From NCBI GenBank assembly GCA_002392745.1, contig DGHR01000009.1, positions 36,425 through 100,424 of the forward strand: a DNA stretch of 64,000 nt, in the 5' to 3' direction. The first letter of the stretch is position 1. The number at the start of each line of letters is the position of its first letter. Below the pieces are notes generated by a model. The model saw only the letters and a program-made list of their open reading frames with translations, made no database searches and was not told the DNA's origin. Positions 41,782 to 50,989 of the stretch are shown in pieces. Origin of the DNA: Bacteroidales bacterium UBA3843 (GTDB taxonomy: Bacteria; Bacteroidota; Bacteroidia; Bacteroidales; Paludibacteraceae). The position numbers and the translations under genes are program-made.

Positions 41782-43395
41782 ATGAAACACAAATTACCAT
41801 TTCTGACAATGGGCTTATTGGCATTGCTGCCAGCGTTGTCAAGTGCCCAAAACGACACTGTCCGAGTGTTGCGTGCCTCACAGCACGCGGAGCGAACGGA
41901 AGTGCGAGAACAGAACTTTCCGATGGAGGACACCCCGGAGTTGAAGAAGACTCCCGACAGTTTGGTTCGCGTAGAGGTAACTACCATTCATTATTTCACA
42001 GACACATTGATGAGTATAGCGTACGTGCCGGATAGTACCGCGCAGCAACGAACGGACACTATCCGCGTGGATTCGCTTGACCGCCGCGGTCATTATATAG
42101 AAGCACATGTGGGAGTGAGTTATGGTAGTTTAGGGTATACGTTCAGCGACAAGGAGAGCCGTTTGGGCGGCTTCGTGAGTCCGTTGTTGCAGTTGCAGTA
42201 CGCCTATTTCTTCCATCAGAACTGGGGTGTCGGCATAGGCGCATGGTATACCTACAGCAGTTCCACTGCTCATCTGGGCGGCACCTACACATGGGAACAG
42301 GATGCGAACGGAGACCCGCTAATCGACTCGGACACCGAGCAGCAATATATCCACTCTGCTACGGTAGTGGAGTGGGACGAGCGTCAGTCGATGCATAATA
42401 TCGGTATTCCGGTATCGTTGCAGTTCCAATGGTTGAACAAAGCGCGCAAAGCGGGAGTGTTTGCTGCAGTAGGTGTGGCACCGTCGTTCACGGTAGCCAA
42501 TTCCTACAAAGTGACCAAAGGTGTGATAGAGCACTCGGCTTATTATCCCAATTGGGGTTTGACGCTGGACAAGGGCGTACATGAGTTCGGCGAGAACGAC
42601 TATGCCGGAGAAGACGGCGGAAAAGGTCAGTTGGCAGTCCGTCCGCAAGTGATTGTCTTTGCCGATTTGGGGGCGCTGATTCCGTTGACGAAACAGATAG
42701 ATTTGTTTGTGGGCGGTTATTTCCAATGTGGCGCGAACGATGCGAACCGTTCGGAGAAGCAGGCGTTGGGATGGAAAGATGACAATTTCACGTTCATGAA
42801 CGACTACAAAGGTGCCTATGCACTGAATACGACGAACGCTTCCCACCCATATGAGGTGGGTTTGAAAGTCGGTGTTCACTGGCACCACATAGGCAAGGAC
42901 AAACACAACGTGGTGGATTATTTCGACTATTTCACACGGCAAGACACCATAGTAGATATGCTGGCGCGTCAGGATACAGTAGTCACAGAACGCATTGATA
43001 CTCTCACCCGTGCGCATATTGCCAAAGCCGCCGAGGAAGTGGAGAAATTCAACAAGATTTATTTCGACTACGACAGTTACAAACTGCGTGACAACGAGCA
43101 GCGTTATCTGCTGTCCATCATTGATGTGCTAAACAGAGTGCCGGATGCCAAGATCGCGATAGACGGTCATGCTTCGGAAGAAGGCCAACGTCGTCATAAC
43201 GAGCGTTTGGCATACAACCGTGCGAAGGCAGTAGCCAAGTTCCTGGTAGCGAACGGCGTGGACAAGAAACGCGTAATCGTAATCGGTCACGGGTCGTTGA
43301 TCCCGAACGAAGAGAACGTGAACCACGAGTTGCCGCTGGATAGACGCGCAGAGGTAAAAGTGGTGCAAAAACAAAGTGAAATCGAAAAGAAGTAA
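41782..43395 (+). CDS. OmpA-family outer-membrane protein
   Basis: A 537-residue protein with signal peptide (MKHKLPFLTMGLLALLPALSSA), an N-terminal region followed by a beta-barrel (about 105-390, with SYGSLGYTFSD, GFVSPLLQLQYAYFFHQNWGVGIGAWY and VGLKVGVHWHHIG), and a C-terminal OmpA domain: FNKIYFDYDSYKLRDNEQRYL, AIDGHASEEGQRRHNERLAYNRA and LPLDRRAEV, which bind peptidoglycan. It precedes the giant surface protein gene by 11 bases, so the two are probably co-transcribed and may cooperate at the cell surface. Confidence 0.92.
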   Translation: MKHKLPFLTMGLLALLPALSSAQNDTVRVLRASQHAERTEVREQNFPMEDTPELKKTPDSLVRVEVTTIHYFTDTLMSIAYVPDSTAQQRTDTIRVDSLDRRGHYIEAHVGVSYGSLGYTFSDKESRLGGFVSPLLQLQYAYFFHQNWGVGIGAWYTYSSSTAHLGGTYTWEQDANGDPLIDSDTEQQYIHSATVVEWDERQSMHNIGIPVSLQFQWLNKARKAGVFAAVGVAPSFTVANSYKVTKGVIEHSAYYPNWGLTLDKGVHEFGENDYAGEDGGKGQLAVRPQVIVFADLGALIPLTKQIDLFVGGYFQCGANDANRSEKQALGWKDDNFTFMNDYKGAYALNTTNASHPYEVGLKVGVHWHHIGKDKHNVVDYFDYFTRQDTIVDMLARQDTVVTERIDTLTRAHIAKAAEEVEKFNKIYFDYDSYKLRDNEQRYLLSIIDVLNRVPDAKIAIDGHASEEGQRRHNERLAYNRAKAVAKFLVANGVDKKRVIVIGHGSLIPNEENVNHELPLDRRAEVKVVQKQSEIEKK

Positions 43396-43406
43396 GGAGG
43401 CAAACT

Positions 43407-46400
43407 ATGAAAAACAACGTTAACCGTGCCCAATCGGTCATGAAAACGACTCGCTATATATTATTAGGACTAATGATGTTGGTCCCACTGTTCGTCCAAG
43501 CGAGAGAGTATAAGAAAGGCGAGCAGATTTATGTGAATGTCAAGCAAAGCTGGAACTGGTCAGACGCCAATGCCAAGTTGTTCCTATACTTCTTCCAGTC
43601 GTGGTCTGACGGTACTCTTTGGATGCCTCTCTCGCAATATGACGGAGACACCTATGCCGGCACCTTTACAAGTGACTGTATGTACGACCGTGTGATAGTA
43701 GTACGCAAAGAACCATCAGGTACTTCCGGCAACTGGAATAACCGATGGAACCAGACATGCGATATCGAAATACCCAATAATAAAGTAAGAGTGGACAATA
43801 AAGATGTAGACGTCGACATCAATATGTTGTACACGATGACTTCCAAAACCAATGTAGATGATAATTGCGGAGAGGGTTTTGTCGCTTCAGAGACTTGGAA
43901 AAACTACACACCTCCGGTGTCGAAGATCAATGCCATTATTTCCAGTCTTACAGCCGAGGAGGTTAAGTATTGTCCGAATGCAGTAGGCGATCCGTTCTCG
44001 CTGAAAGCCAAACTGAATACACAGAAGACAGAGTATGTCTATACCGACGTAAAAGGTCACGGATGGTATAAATCCACCAACGGCATGACCTGGACGTCAA
44101 TAGACGGTTATGCCGGCAATGCACGCGACGGCGAAAAGGATATCAACATAGAGCATAAGATAGAAAGCGGCGTACTGTATTATTACCTGCACTCCAATAT
44201 TCCTTCCGGCCGAAGACTTCTCAAAATGGTGGCACTTACAAGCGGTTGTGAGTTAGACTGCTCCATTACCTCTTTTGAGACCGCTAATTCTGCTGTTAAT
44301 GCAGATAACAACACGTTTACTTTGGACGGCATGGTAGCCTTTGGCGAGGCGAACGGCAAGGCATTGAAGATAGAGTGCGGCGGCAAAGATACAACGATAG
44401 CGTTGCCAGTAAGTCCACAGTCGTTTTCTCTGCCGGGTATTCCCGCTGCAACAACAGACGGTCAGAAAACGACCGCCAAGGCTTATTTTGTAGGCGGAGG
44501 AAGCGCATGTAGTTATGAGATAGAGATAGACGTACCAAATTCCACCATAGCTGCAGAAACGGTTACATTGGATTCGTTGACAGGCCAGCAATATGTATTA
44601 GTGCCTGCAGATACAGTAGCGAGCAATCAATTTGTATGGCTGAAGAAAAACGAAATATCCGGTAAAACCGATACAATTACAAGCCCATGGAAGAAACTGA
44701 CAGTTGATGCTATCGGTCACGATTCCACTGTGACTTATATCTATAAGGAGTATAACCCTGCTCCCGGTTCGATGGAAGACCTGATGAGCAACGGCAGTTA
44801 TGAAGACGCATGGGACTATGCGGCAAAACCTGTGAGTGATTATGACTATTGGGGGACATTCACTCAAACCGAAAGCACGCAAATCAATTTTTATACCAAT
44901 ACCAGTGTCAACCCCGGTTTGGCAAAAAAGGATAACGGTTTTGCCGTGATTCGCAATGCAAAGAATTTTGCAGAGACATATGCAAGTGTAAAGCCCCGAC
45001 AAGGCAACAATTTCGCCCTCTTTGATGCCAAACCAGGAAGCGAAGGAGCGAATAAAAAAGCGTGGTATGCGACCACCGATTCGAACGCTAAACTGAAGCT
45101 CAAGAAAGGTACTACTTATGTACTCTCGTTCTGGGCCGCCAATATCAACAACTACGGAGAGATGGATAATGCTGCACGGTTTGAGTTCCGCATAGAGTAT
45201 AACGGTCATACATGGAAATCGAAGGTATTGGATTTGGGTTCAGAAGAGTTCCGCAATAATATCTGGCATCAATGTTCACAGACTTTTTATGCCCCGGAGG
45301 ATTGCGATAATGTCACTATTTCCGTGGTTAATCTCAATACAAAATCTCTCAATATCGGGAATGACTTCGCATTGGATGATATTCAGTTCCACCCTATCAG
45401 CAGTGTATCGCGGAACGTGAAATCGCAGCAAGTGTTTGTTGTCAAGGCGCATGAACCGAAGATAGATGCGTTTACGGCGACACCACAAGTGATGTCTTGT
45501 GACGCAACGCAATACACAGTGCGACTAGAGGTGAAATACAAGAATCCGAAGGGCAATCTGGTCATCAAAGATCATGACGGAAATCTGCTGAAGTACAGTT
45601 TGCCCGATATAGCCTATGACACACAGGGCACGTTCAGCAAGGATACGGTGATCACTTCGTTGACTCCGGAGACACTGAACTGGCAGGTTTATTTTGAGGA
45701 CTGGACTACAGCTACCGCCAGCACTACTTCGGTAGCTCCCGGTGCTCCTGCAATTGATACCACGAAAGTGCGTTTCAGCGTGCCTAACTGTACAGAGACC
45801 ATTACGACACTGACCTTTGATTTGGACTATACCTATCAGCAGGGCGATTTTACCTATTGGGTGGATGATATTACTCCCAAACAAACAGCCCCATACGAAG
45901 CGGCTCAGAAAGGGAAGAAGACATTGAACAACTTGACTTTTGCCAATATTCCTGCAGACGGTAAGCCGACTCACAAGTTGCATGTGGAATTCAGCGAAGC
46001 GAACAGTTGCCGCAAGACTTACAACCTGCCGGCCGTTCCGCTTTCACCGGTGATAGACGAAGTGGTGGTAACAAACACTATTCCTGCGAAGGTCAGTTGC
46101 AGTACGGACAGCTATGAAGTGAAAGTGAAGGCAACGACCCACTATGAGGCGACAGGCAAGAAGATAGTTTTCACATATGAGGATAACGGCACGAAGCATG
46201 ACACCGCGGTTGTGTCCGGCAAAGCAGCTGAGGCTACGTTGGTACTACACAACATCACCGAAGCCGGTGAGCCGGCAGCGACGCAGACCATATACGCCGC
46301 CTATGAGGAGTATGAGACCTGCACCAAGGGAAGTACCACTCAAGTGACCGCTCCTCAGCACGCGATGATAACCGGCGGTTTCGACGTGACAGTAAGCGAA

Positions 46401-48074
46401 CTGGCCTGCGGAGAAACCAAGTATACTATTTCCGGTCAAGTAACGTTTGACATGGCCGACGGCGACCTGATAGTAGAATATGACGGCACACACCGACAGG
46501 TTATTTCCTCTCCGACCAGTCCGGCATCGTTCACGATAAGCGAAATGGAAGCAACCGGAGACAACCTGACCGTAAAAGCATGGTTCAGCGGCAGTCCGGA
46601 CGATGCGTGCAAGGTTGAGTCCAAGCAGTTTGCCTCTCCGACCGTTCCTCATATGGCGGTAGAGACGGATTACTCCTATTCGCCAGTAACGTGTAACGAT
46701 GAGACCACCACCCTGTCGTTCAAATTGAAATATACCTACCAACAGGGACAACTGCATTACAGTGTGGATGACCTAACCGAGCAGACACAGAGTATTAGCG
46801 AAAAGAACAAGACCGAGCAGACATTGACGTTGGCTTTTGCGGGTATTCCTGCAGACGGCAAGACGCACCAGTTGCATGTCCGCTTTGACGGAGCCAACAG
46901 TTGTCCGACAACAGATGTGGATTTGACGGCAGCGCCTTTCTCGCCGGTCATTCGCCAAGTGGATGCCACTTCCGTACCGGCTACTTTGACTTGCGAAAAC
47001 CTCACCTATCCCTTGGAACTGACCATTACAACGCCGGTGGATGCTACAGGCAAGCAGTTGGAGGTAAGCTATACGGACGGTGGAGCGGACCAAAAAGTCA
47101 CCGTGGACGCAACAGGCAAAAGTACGAAAGTGGAGTTGACGCTGCAAGACATGGATGCCACCAAGGTGTTTACGGTCTCCTATACAGACCGCCCGGAGTG
47201 CACCAAGCCGTCCGATGCCATCACATTGCCGTCCAAACCCACCTGTCTGGAAATAGACACCACTATCTGCGTGGGTGACAGTTATACGGAGAACGGCTTC
47301 AATGTGATAGAACCTGCCGTAGGCTATTACGAAGAGACGAACGGCTTCAACACGCTGCGTTTGACGGTAGTAGACCAACCTGCCATCCAAGTAAGTGCAA
47401 TGAGCATGGTATGCGACGAGCAGACAGACGTGCAGTTCCCCTATACGGTAGAGAGCGGCAGTCCGGACAATTTCAGAGTGACCATCAACGGGCAGGAATA
47501 TGCGGCTACAAGCGACGGCAGCCATATTACAATCAGCCGTCCGGCAGAGATGAAAGCCGGCAACTACACCGCCGCCATCACTTCCAGTCAGTCAGGTGCG
47601 CCGTGCGAGACAACCGTTCAGGTACAATTCACTATCGCCATGAGCAACAGGATGTACAGCAAATGGGAGGACCTGCTCTTTATAGACAACCATGACTCGC
47701 TGTTTGTGGCCTATCAATGGTATCGCAACGATGCTGTCATAGCAGGTGCCACCAAGCAATATCTGTATGACAAAGAGAACAAGATGGCCGGAACGGCGGA
47801 TGTCTATTATTGTCAGGCAACAACGGCGGACGGAAAGGTGATTTATACCTGCGCCGAGACGTTTGACGATGTGACACCGAGCCGAACGGTAGATCATGCA
47901 ACCAACAGTCCTCAACGCGTGATCACCCTGTATGACATTACCGGAACAGAGTTGCAACGATTGGTAACTACCGATCCGGAGGCCACCATCGTTCCCTCGC
48001 GTCCAGGTATCTATGTGTTGTATGAGGTGCAGGGCAATAAGACTCGAGCGACCAAAATAATAGTGCATGAGTAA
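43407..48074 (+). CDS. Giant surface protein with type IX secretion-like C-terminal domain
   Basis: 1555 residues. A signal peptide (TTRYILLGLMMLVPLFVQA) precedes a first unknown domain (about 33-180). Residues 450-670 look like a carbohydrate-binding jelly-roll (GTTYVLSFWAANINNYGEMDNAARFEFRI, FALDDIQFHPIS). Residues 795-1300 hold two copies of a module of about 300 residues, each starting YTYQQG, containing IPADGK and a Cys-bearing NSC motif, and ending SPVI. A Cys-containing Ig/PKD-like region follows. The last 50 residues (LYDITGTELQRL, RPGIYVLYEV, KATKIIVHE-like) match the Por sorting domain of type IX secretion cargo. An AGGAGG lies just before the ATG, rare in this phylum; an alternative ATG is at 43440. 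Probably a secreted adhesin or glycan-binding protein. Confidence 0.85.
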   Translation: MKNNVNRAQSVMKTTRYILLGLMMLVPLFVQAREYKKGEQIYVNVKQSWNWSDANAKLFLYFFQSWSDGTLWMPLSQYDGDTYAGTFTSDCMYDRVIVVRKEPSGTSGNWNNRWNQTCDIEIPNNKVRVDNKDVDVDINMLYTMTSKTNVDDNCGEGFVASETWKNYTPPVSKINAIISSLTAEEVKYCPNAVGDPFSLKAKLNTQKTEYVYTDVKGHGWYKSTNGMTWTSIDGYAGNARDGEKDINIEHKIESGVLYYYLHSNIPSGRRLLKMVALTSGCELDCSITSFETANSAVNADNNTFTLDGMVAFGEANGKALKIECGGKDTTIALPVSPQSFSLPGIPAATTDGQKTTAKAYFVGGGSACSYEIEIDVPNSTIAAETVTLDSLTGQQYVLVPADTVASNQFVWLKKNEISGKTDTITSPWKKLTVDAIGHDSTVTYIYKEYNPAPGSMEDLMSNGSYEDAWDYAAKPVSDYDYWGTFTQTESTQINFYTNTSVNPGLAKKDNGFAVIRNAKNFAETYASVKPRQGNNFALFDAKPGSEGANKKAWYATTDSNAKLKLKKGTTYVLSFWAANINNYGEMDNAARFEFRIEYNGHTWKSKVLDLGSEEFRNNIWHQCSQTFYAPEDCDNVTISVVNLNTKSLNIGNDFALDDIQFHPISSVSRNVKSQQVFVVKAHEPKIDAFTATPQVMSCDATQYTVRLEVKYKNPKGNLVIKDHDGNLLKYSLPDIAYDTQGTFSKDTVITSLTPETLNWQVYFEDWTTATASTTSVAPGAPAIDTTKVRFSVPNCTETITTLTFDLDYTYQQGDFTYWVDDITPKQTAPYEAAQKGKKTLNNLTFANIPADGKPTHKLHVEFSEANSCRKTYNLPAVPLSPVIDEVVVTNTIPAKVSCSTDSYEVKVKATTHYEATGKKIVFTYEDNGTKHDTAVVSGKAAEATLVLHNITEAGEPAATQTIYAAYEEYETCTKGSTTQVTAPQHAMITGGFDVTVSELACGETKYTISGQVTFDMADGDLIVEYDGTHRQVISSPTSPASFTISEMEATGDNLTVKAWFSGSPDDACKVESKQFASPTVPHMAVETDYSYSPVTCNDETTTLSFKLKYTYQQGQLHYSVDDLTEQTQSISEKNKTEQTLTLAFAGIPADGKTHQLHVRFDGANSCPTTDVDLTAAPFSPVIRQVDATSVPATLTCENLTYPLELTITTPVDATGKQLEVSYTDGGADQKVTVDATGKSTKVELTLQDMDATKVFTVSYTDRPECTKPSDAITLPSKPTCLEIDTTICVGDSYTENGFNVIEPAVGYYEETNGFNTLRLTVVDQPAIQVSAMSMVCDEQTDVQFPYTVESGSPDNFRVTINGQEYAATSDGSHITISRPAEMKAGNYTAAITSSQSGAPCETTVQVQFTIAMSNRMYSKWEDLLFIDNHDSLFVAYQWYRNDAVIAGATKQYLYDKENKMAGTADVYYCQATTADGKVIYTCAETFDDVTPSRTVDHATNSPQRVITLYDITGTELQRLVTTDPEATIVPSRPGIYVLYEVQGNKTRATKIIVHE

Positions 48075-48705
48075 GAAAAAAGCAGCATATTATGTAGTAT
48101 GGCAAGGTCAGGAACCGGGTATCTACGATACATGGGAGGCCTGCGAAGCACAGGTAAAAGGTCAGAAGGGGGCCGTGTACAAGGGTTTTGCGACCCGTGC
48201 TGAGGCAGAAGCAGCCTTCGCCTCCTCTCCCGACCAATATATCGAGCGGAAGCCCAAAGCGGCTAAAGAGCTTTCGTCCGCGAGCCAGCCGCCGGCAGAT
48301 GTTATCCTGCCGGCGTTGGCTGTTGACGCAGCCTGCAGCGGCAATCCCGGAGTGATGGAGTTCCGCGGCGTGATAGCCGATACAGGGACCGAGGTGTTTC
48401 ACCGCGGTCCGTTCCAAGGAGGGACAAACAATATCGGCGAGTTTCTGGCAATCGTGTTAGGCTTGGCTTATCTGAAACAAAACAACCTGCCGTGGGTGCT
48501 GTATTCGGACAGCCGCACGGCCTTGGCATGGTTGCGCAAAAAGCATGCTGACACCAAACTGGAGTGGAATGCAGAAAACCAAGACCTGTTTTTCATGCTG
48601 CGCAAGGCCGAACAATGGTTGCACGACAACACATGGACCACACAGGTTTACAAGTGGGACACCAAGCGTTGGGGCGAGATACCGGCAGACTTTGGCAGGA
48701 AATAG
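48067..48705 (+). CDS. rnhA: Ribonuclease H with viroplasmin N-terminal domain
   Basis: A 212-residue protein. The N-terminal viroplasmin (Cauli_VI) domain, KKAAYYVVWQGQEPGIYDTWEACEAQVKG with YKGFATRAEAEAAF (3-57), binds RNA-DNA hybrid. A linker (60-80) leads to the RNase H fold: LAVDAACSGNPGVMEFRGV (near 84-102), IGEFLAIVLGLAYL (near 125-138) and LYSDSRTALAWLRK (near 145-158), giving the D-E-D catalytic set. It removes RNA from hybrids. The ATG overlaps the surface-protein stop by 8 bases, an unexpected pairing. Confidence 0.95.
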   Translation: MSKKKAAYYVVWQGQEPGIYDTWEACEAQVKGQKGAVYKGFATRAEAEAAFASSPDQYIERKPKAAKELSSASQPPADVILPALAVDAACSGNPGVMEFRGVIADTGTEVFHRGPFQGGTNNIGEFLAIVLGLAYLKQNNLPWVLYSDSRTALAWLRKKHADTKLEWNAENQDLFFMLRKAEQWLHDNTWTTQVYKWDTKRWGEIPADFGRK

Positions 48706-48765
48706 GGTTGCGGGTATATTTTGACAAGCACAAATATCAAAATAAAGATTTTCGAACGATTTTTT

Positions 48766-48795
48766 TTTGTATGTCGCAAAAAAATAGTACCTTTG
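48766..48795 (+). promoter_or_regulatory. Promoter of gapA
   Basis: TTTG (48766-48769), 18 bases, TACCTTTG (48788-48795), giving a leader of about 105 bases before gapA. Confidence 0.8.
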
Positions 48796-48905
48796 CAGTT
48801 GCAAAGGGCGGTTAAGAACTCCTGCCCAACGCACGAGGAACGCACACCTCCCCAAAAAGGCGCAAGCACATTCATTAAAACACAAATAATTAAAATTACA
48901 CAATT

Positions 48906-49973
48906 ATGACAAAAGTAGCAATTAACGGCTTTGGCCGTATTGGTCGTCTGGCCTTCCGTCAGATGTTCGAAGCAGAGGGTTATGAAGTAGTTGCCATCAA
49001 CGACTTGACCAGCCCGAAGATGTTGGCTCACCTGCTGAAATATGACACAGCACAGGGTGGTTTTGCAGGTAAGTTCGGTGAGGGCAAGCACACAGTTGCT
49101 TACAAGGATGCAGTTCTCGCAGAGGACGGCAAGACCGTAGTAACTCCGGGTTCGATTACCGTAGACGGCAAGGAAATCACCATCTACGCAAAGCCGAATG
49201 CAGCTGAGCTGCCTTGGGGCGAGCTGGGTATCGATGTAGTATTGGAGTGCACCGGTTTCTATACCAGCAAAGCAAAAGCAGAGGCTCACATTCAGGCCGG
49301 CGCAAAGAAAGTAGTTATTTCTGCTCCTGCAGGTAACGACCTTCCGACTATCGTTTACAACGTAAACCACAAGACCCTGACTCCGGCAGACAAAATTATC
49401 TCCGCCGCTTCTTGTACGACCAACTGCTTGGCTCCTATGGCAGCAGCTCTTCACAAATACGCTCCTATCCAGAGCGGTATCATGAGCACCATCCACGCTT
49501 ACACCGGCGACCAGATGATTCTCGACGGTCCTCAGCGCAAGGGTGATCTGCGTCGTAGCCGTGCAGGTGCACAGAACATCGTTCCGAACAGCACCGGTGC
49601 AGCAAAAGCTATCGGTTTGGTAATTCCTGAGCTGAACGGCAAACTGATCGGTTCTGCACAGCGCGTACCGACTCCGACCGGTTCTACCACTATCCTGGTA
49701 GCCGTAGTTAAGGGTAAAGATATCACCAAAGAGGGTATCAACGCAGCAATGAAGGCTGCCGGCACCGAGAGCTTCGGTTATACCGAGGACGAAATCGTAT
49801 CGAGCGATGTAATCGGTATGAAGTACGGTTCACTCTTCGACGCCACCCAGACCATGGTTGCCAAGATTGACGAGGACACCTATCAGGTACAGGTTGTAAG
49901 CTGGTACGACAACGAGAACAGCTACACCAGTCAGATGGTTCGCACCATCAAGTACTTGGCAGAACTGAAGTAA
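48906..49973 (+). CDS. gapA: Glyceraldehyde-3-phosphate dehydrogenase
   Basis: A 355-residue glycolytic enzyme. NAD site INGFGRIGRLAFRQ (6-19), with Asp 33 in INDL favouring NAD over NADP. The catalytic cysteine is Cys 170 in SAASCTTNCLAPM. DNENSYTSQM lies near the C-terminus. It is slightly longer than the usual 330-340 residues owing to an insertion around 70-100. Codon choice is strongly biased (GCA, GTA, GGT, AAG), as expected for a highly expressed gene. It is a single-gene unit with its own promoter and terminator. Confidence 0.98.
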   Translation: MTKVAINGFGRIGRLAFRQMFEAEGYEVVAINDLTSPKMLAHLLKYDTAQGGFAGKFGEGKHTVAYKDAVLAEDGKTVVTPGSITVDGKEITIYAKPNAAELPWGELGIDVVLECTGFYTSKAKAEAHIQAGAKKVVISAPAGNDLPTIVYNVNHKTLTPADKIISAASCTTNCLAPMAAALHKYAPIQSGIMSTIHAYTGDQMILDGPQRKGDLRRSRAGAQNIVPNSTGAAKAIGLVIPELNGKLIGSAQRVPTPTGSTTILVAVVKGKDITKEGINAAMKAAGTESFGYTEDEIVSSDVIGMKYGSLFDATQTMVAKIDEDTYQVQVVSWYDNENSYTSQMVRTIKYLAELK

Positions 49974-49989
49974 TTTGCTGTCAAATTGC

Positions 49990-50027
49990 AAAAAAATGGC
50001 ATGCGCATTTGCGTATGTCATTTTTTT
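49990..50027 (+). terminator. Terminator of gapA
   Basis: AAAAAAATG-g-CAT (49990-50002) pairs with ATG-t-CATTTTTTT (50015-50027), 17 bases after the stop. Its 3' arm overlaps the first box of the tRNA-Ala promoter (TTTG 50008-50011, in the loop). Confidence 0.82.
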
Positions 50028-50039
50028 GTTGTACCTTTG
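50008..50039 (+). promoter_or_regulatory. Promoter of tRNA-Ala
   Basis: TTTG (50008-50011), 20 bases, TACCTTTG (50032-50039), 18 bases before the mature tRNA. It is interleaved with the gapA terminator. Confidence 0.8.
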
Positions 50040-50057
50040 CAGCCGATTTTGAAAGCA

Positions 50058-50131
50058 GGGGTATTAGCTCATCTGGCTAGAGCGCAACACTGGCAGTGTT
50101 GAGGTGAGCGGTTCGAGTCCGCTATACTCCA
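50058..50131 (+). tRNA. tRNA-Ala (GGC)
   Basis: A full cloverleaf. Anticodon stem CAACA/TGTTG encloses CTGGCAG, so the anticodon is GGC (reads GCC). The acceptor stem has the G3-T70 pair that marks alanine tRNA. The T-arm is AGCGG-TTCGAGT-CCGCT. Discriminator A is at 50131; CCA is not encoded. Its last 19 bases and the terminator behind it are repeated twice more downstream. Confidence 0.95.
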
Positions 50132-50423
50132 CAAAAAAACACCTTGAGAGGTGTTTTTTCTGTTTTATAGCGCTTCTCCCGCGCGGTTCTCCGCCACTAC
50201 GTTCTGTCGATTATTGCAGGTGTGCAATTTTCGAGTCCGCTATACTCCACAAAAAAACACCCTGAGAGGTGTTTTTTCTGTTTTATAGCGTCTCTCCCGC
50301 GCGGTTCTCCGCCACTACGTTCTGTCGATTATTGCAGGTGTGCAATTTTCGAGTCCGCTATACTCCACAAAAAAACACCCTGAGAGGTGTTTTTTCTGTT
50401 TTATAGCGTCTCTCCCGCGCGGT
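50113..50423. repeat. Tandem 118-base repeat carrying tRNA-Ala 3' end and terminator
   Basis: Copies begin at 50113, 50231 and 50349, a 118-base period; the third is cut short at about 50423. Each starts with the tRNA word tcgagtccgctatactcca, then a terminator hairpin (ACACC..GGTGT within A and T runs, first copy 50134-50159), then a G/C-rich stretch. Copies 2 and 3 are nearly identical; copy 1 differs by a few bases. Confidence 0.93.
50134..50159 (+). terminator. Terminator of tRNA-Ala (first of three)
   Basis: AAAAAAACACC-ttgaga-GGTGTTTTTT. Two more copies occur 118 and 236 bases on (near 50252 and 50370) as part of the tandem repeat. Confidence 0.88.
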
Positions 50424-50495
50424 CTTTAGTGCTTTTACGCGCGCGGAAATCTGCGTTCTTTTTGTAGTATCGTGTATCGTTTCTATTGCGGGGCA

Positions 50496-50894
50496 TCAGT
50501 ACGGAGTAGAGGCTCCGGTGGAGGCATCCGTGCTATCCGTGCCATCAGTAGATGTGTGTTTAGAGGTTTCGGCTGCGGCACCGGCTGCAGAAGCAGCGCC
50601 GGGTTGCTTTTGCACAACGGCAGGTTTGCCAATTTTTTCAAAAGCGACAAGGAGTGTAGGTATGTCGGTTTTGTTAGCATCGTATGTGACCGTGACGGTT
50701 TTATGTTTCAGGTCGCACACCAAATCTTTCACTCCGCGTTCGAACGCGATGTTTTTCATTACCTTATCGCAGCAGCCCTGGCAATGCAGGTTGCAGGAAA
50801 GGACCACGGTTTGTTTATTTGTCTTAGCCGCCATCGGTGAGAGAAGGAAACTAAAGACAGAAAGCAGTACAGTTATAAACAGAAACTTTTTCAT
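50496..50894 (-). CDS. Exported heavy-metal-associated (HMA) domain protein
   Basis: About 132 residues. A signal peptide (MKKFLFITVLLSVFSFLLSPMAA) sends it out of the cytoplasm. One HMA ferredoxin-like domain follows (about 28-95), whose metal loop is CNLHCQGCC instead of the usual MxCxxC, with VKDLVCDLKHKTVTVTYDANKTD as the following strands. The C-terminal 40 residues are A/S/T/D-rich low complexity. It may capture or pass on copper or another soft metal. An in-frame ATG at 50912 is less likely. feoB lies upstream on the same strand. Confidence 0.82.
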   Translation of the reverse strand: MKKFLFITVLLSVFSFLLSPMAAKTNKQTVVLSCNLHCQGCCDKVMKNIAFERGVKDLVCDLKHKTVTVTYDANKTDIPTLLVAFEKIGKPAVVQKQPGAASAAGAAAETSKHTSTDGTDSTDASTGASTPY

Positions 50895-50989
50895 ATTGTA
50901 ATTTTTAGACATGTTAACAGATATTTATCAAAATCACGGGATATATATATTATATATAATATATATAGGTGTGGGTGGGATACAATATT

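Noticed and set aside
50113..50423. CRISPR array reading of the 118-base repeats
   Set aside because: Units are contiguous, contain a tRNA end and terminator, and have no spacers; no cas genes nearby.
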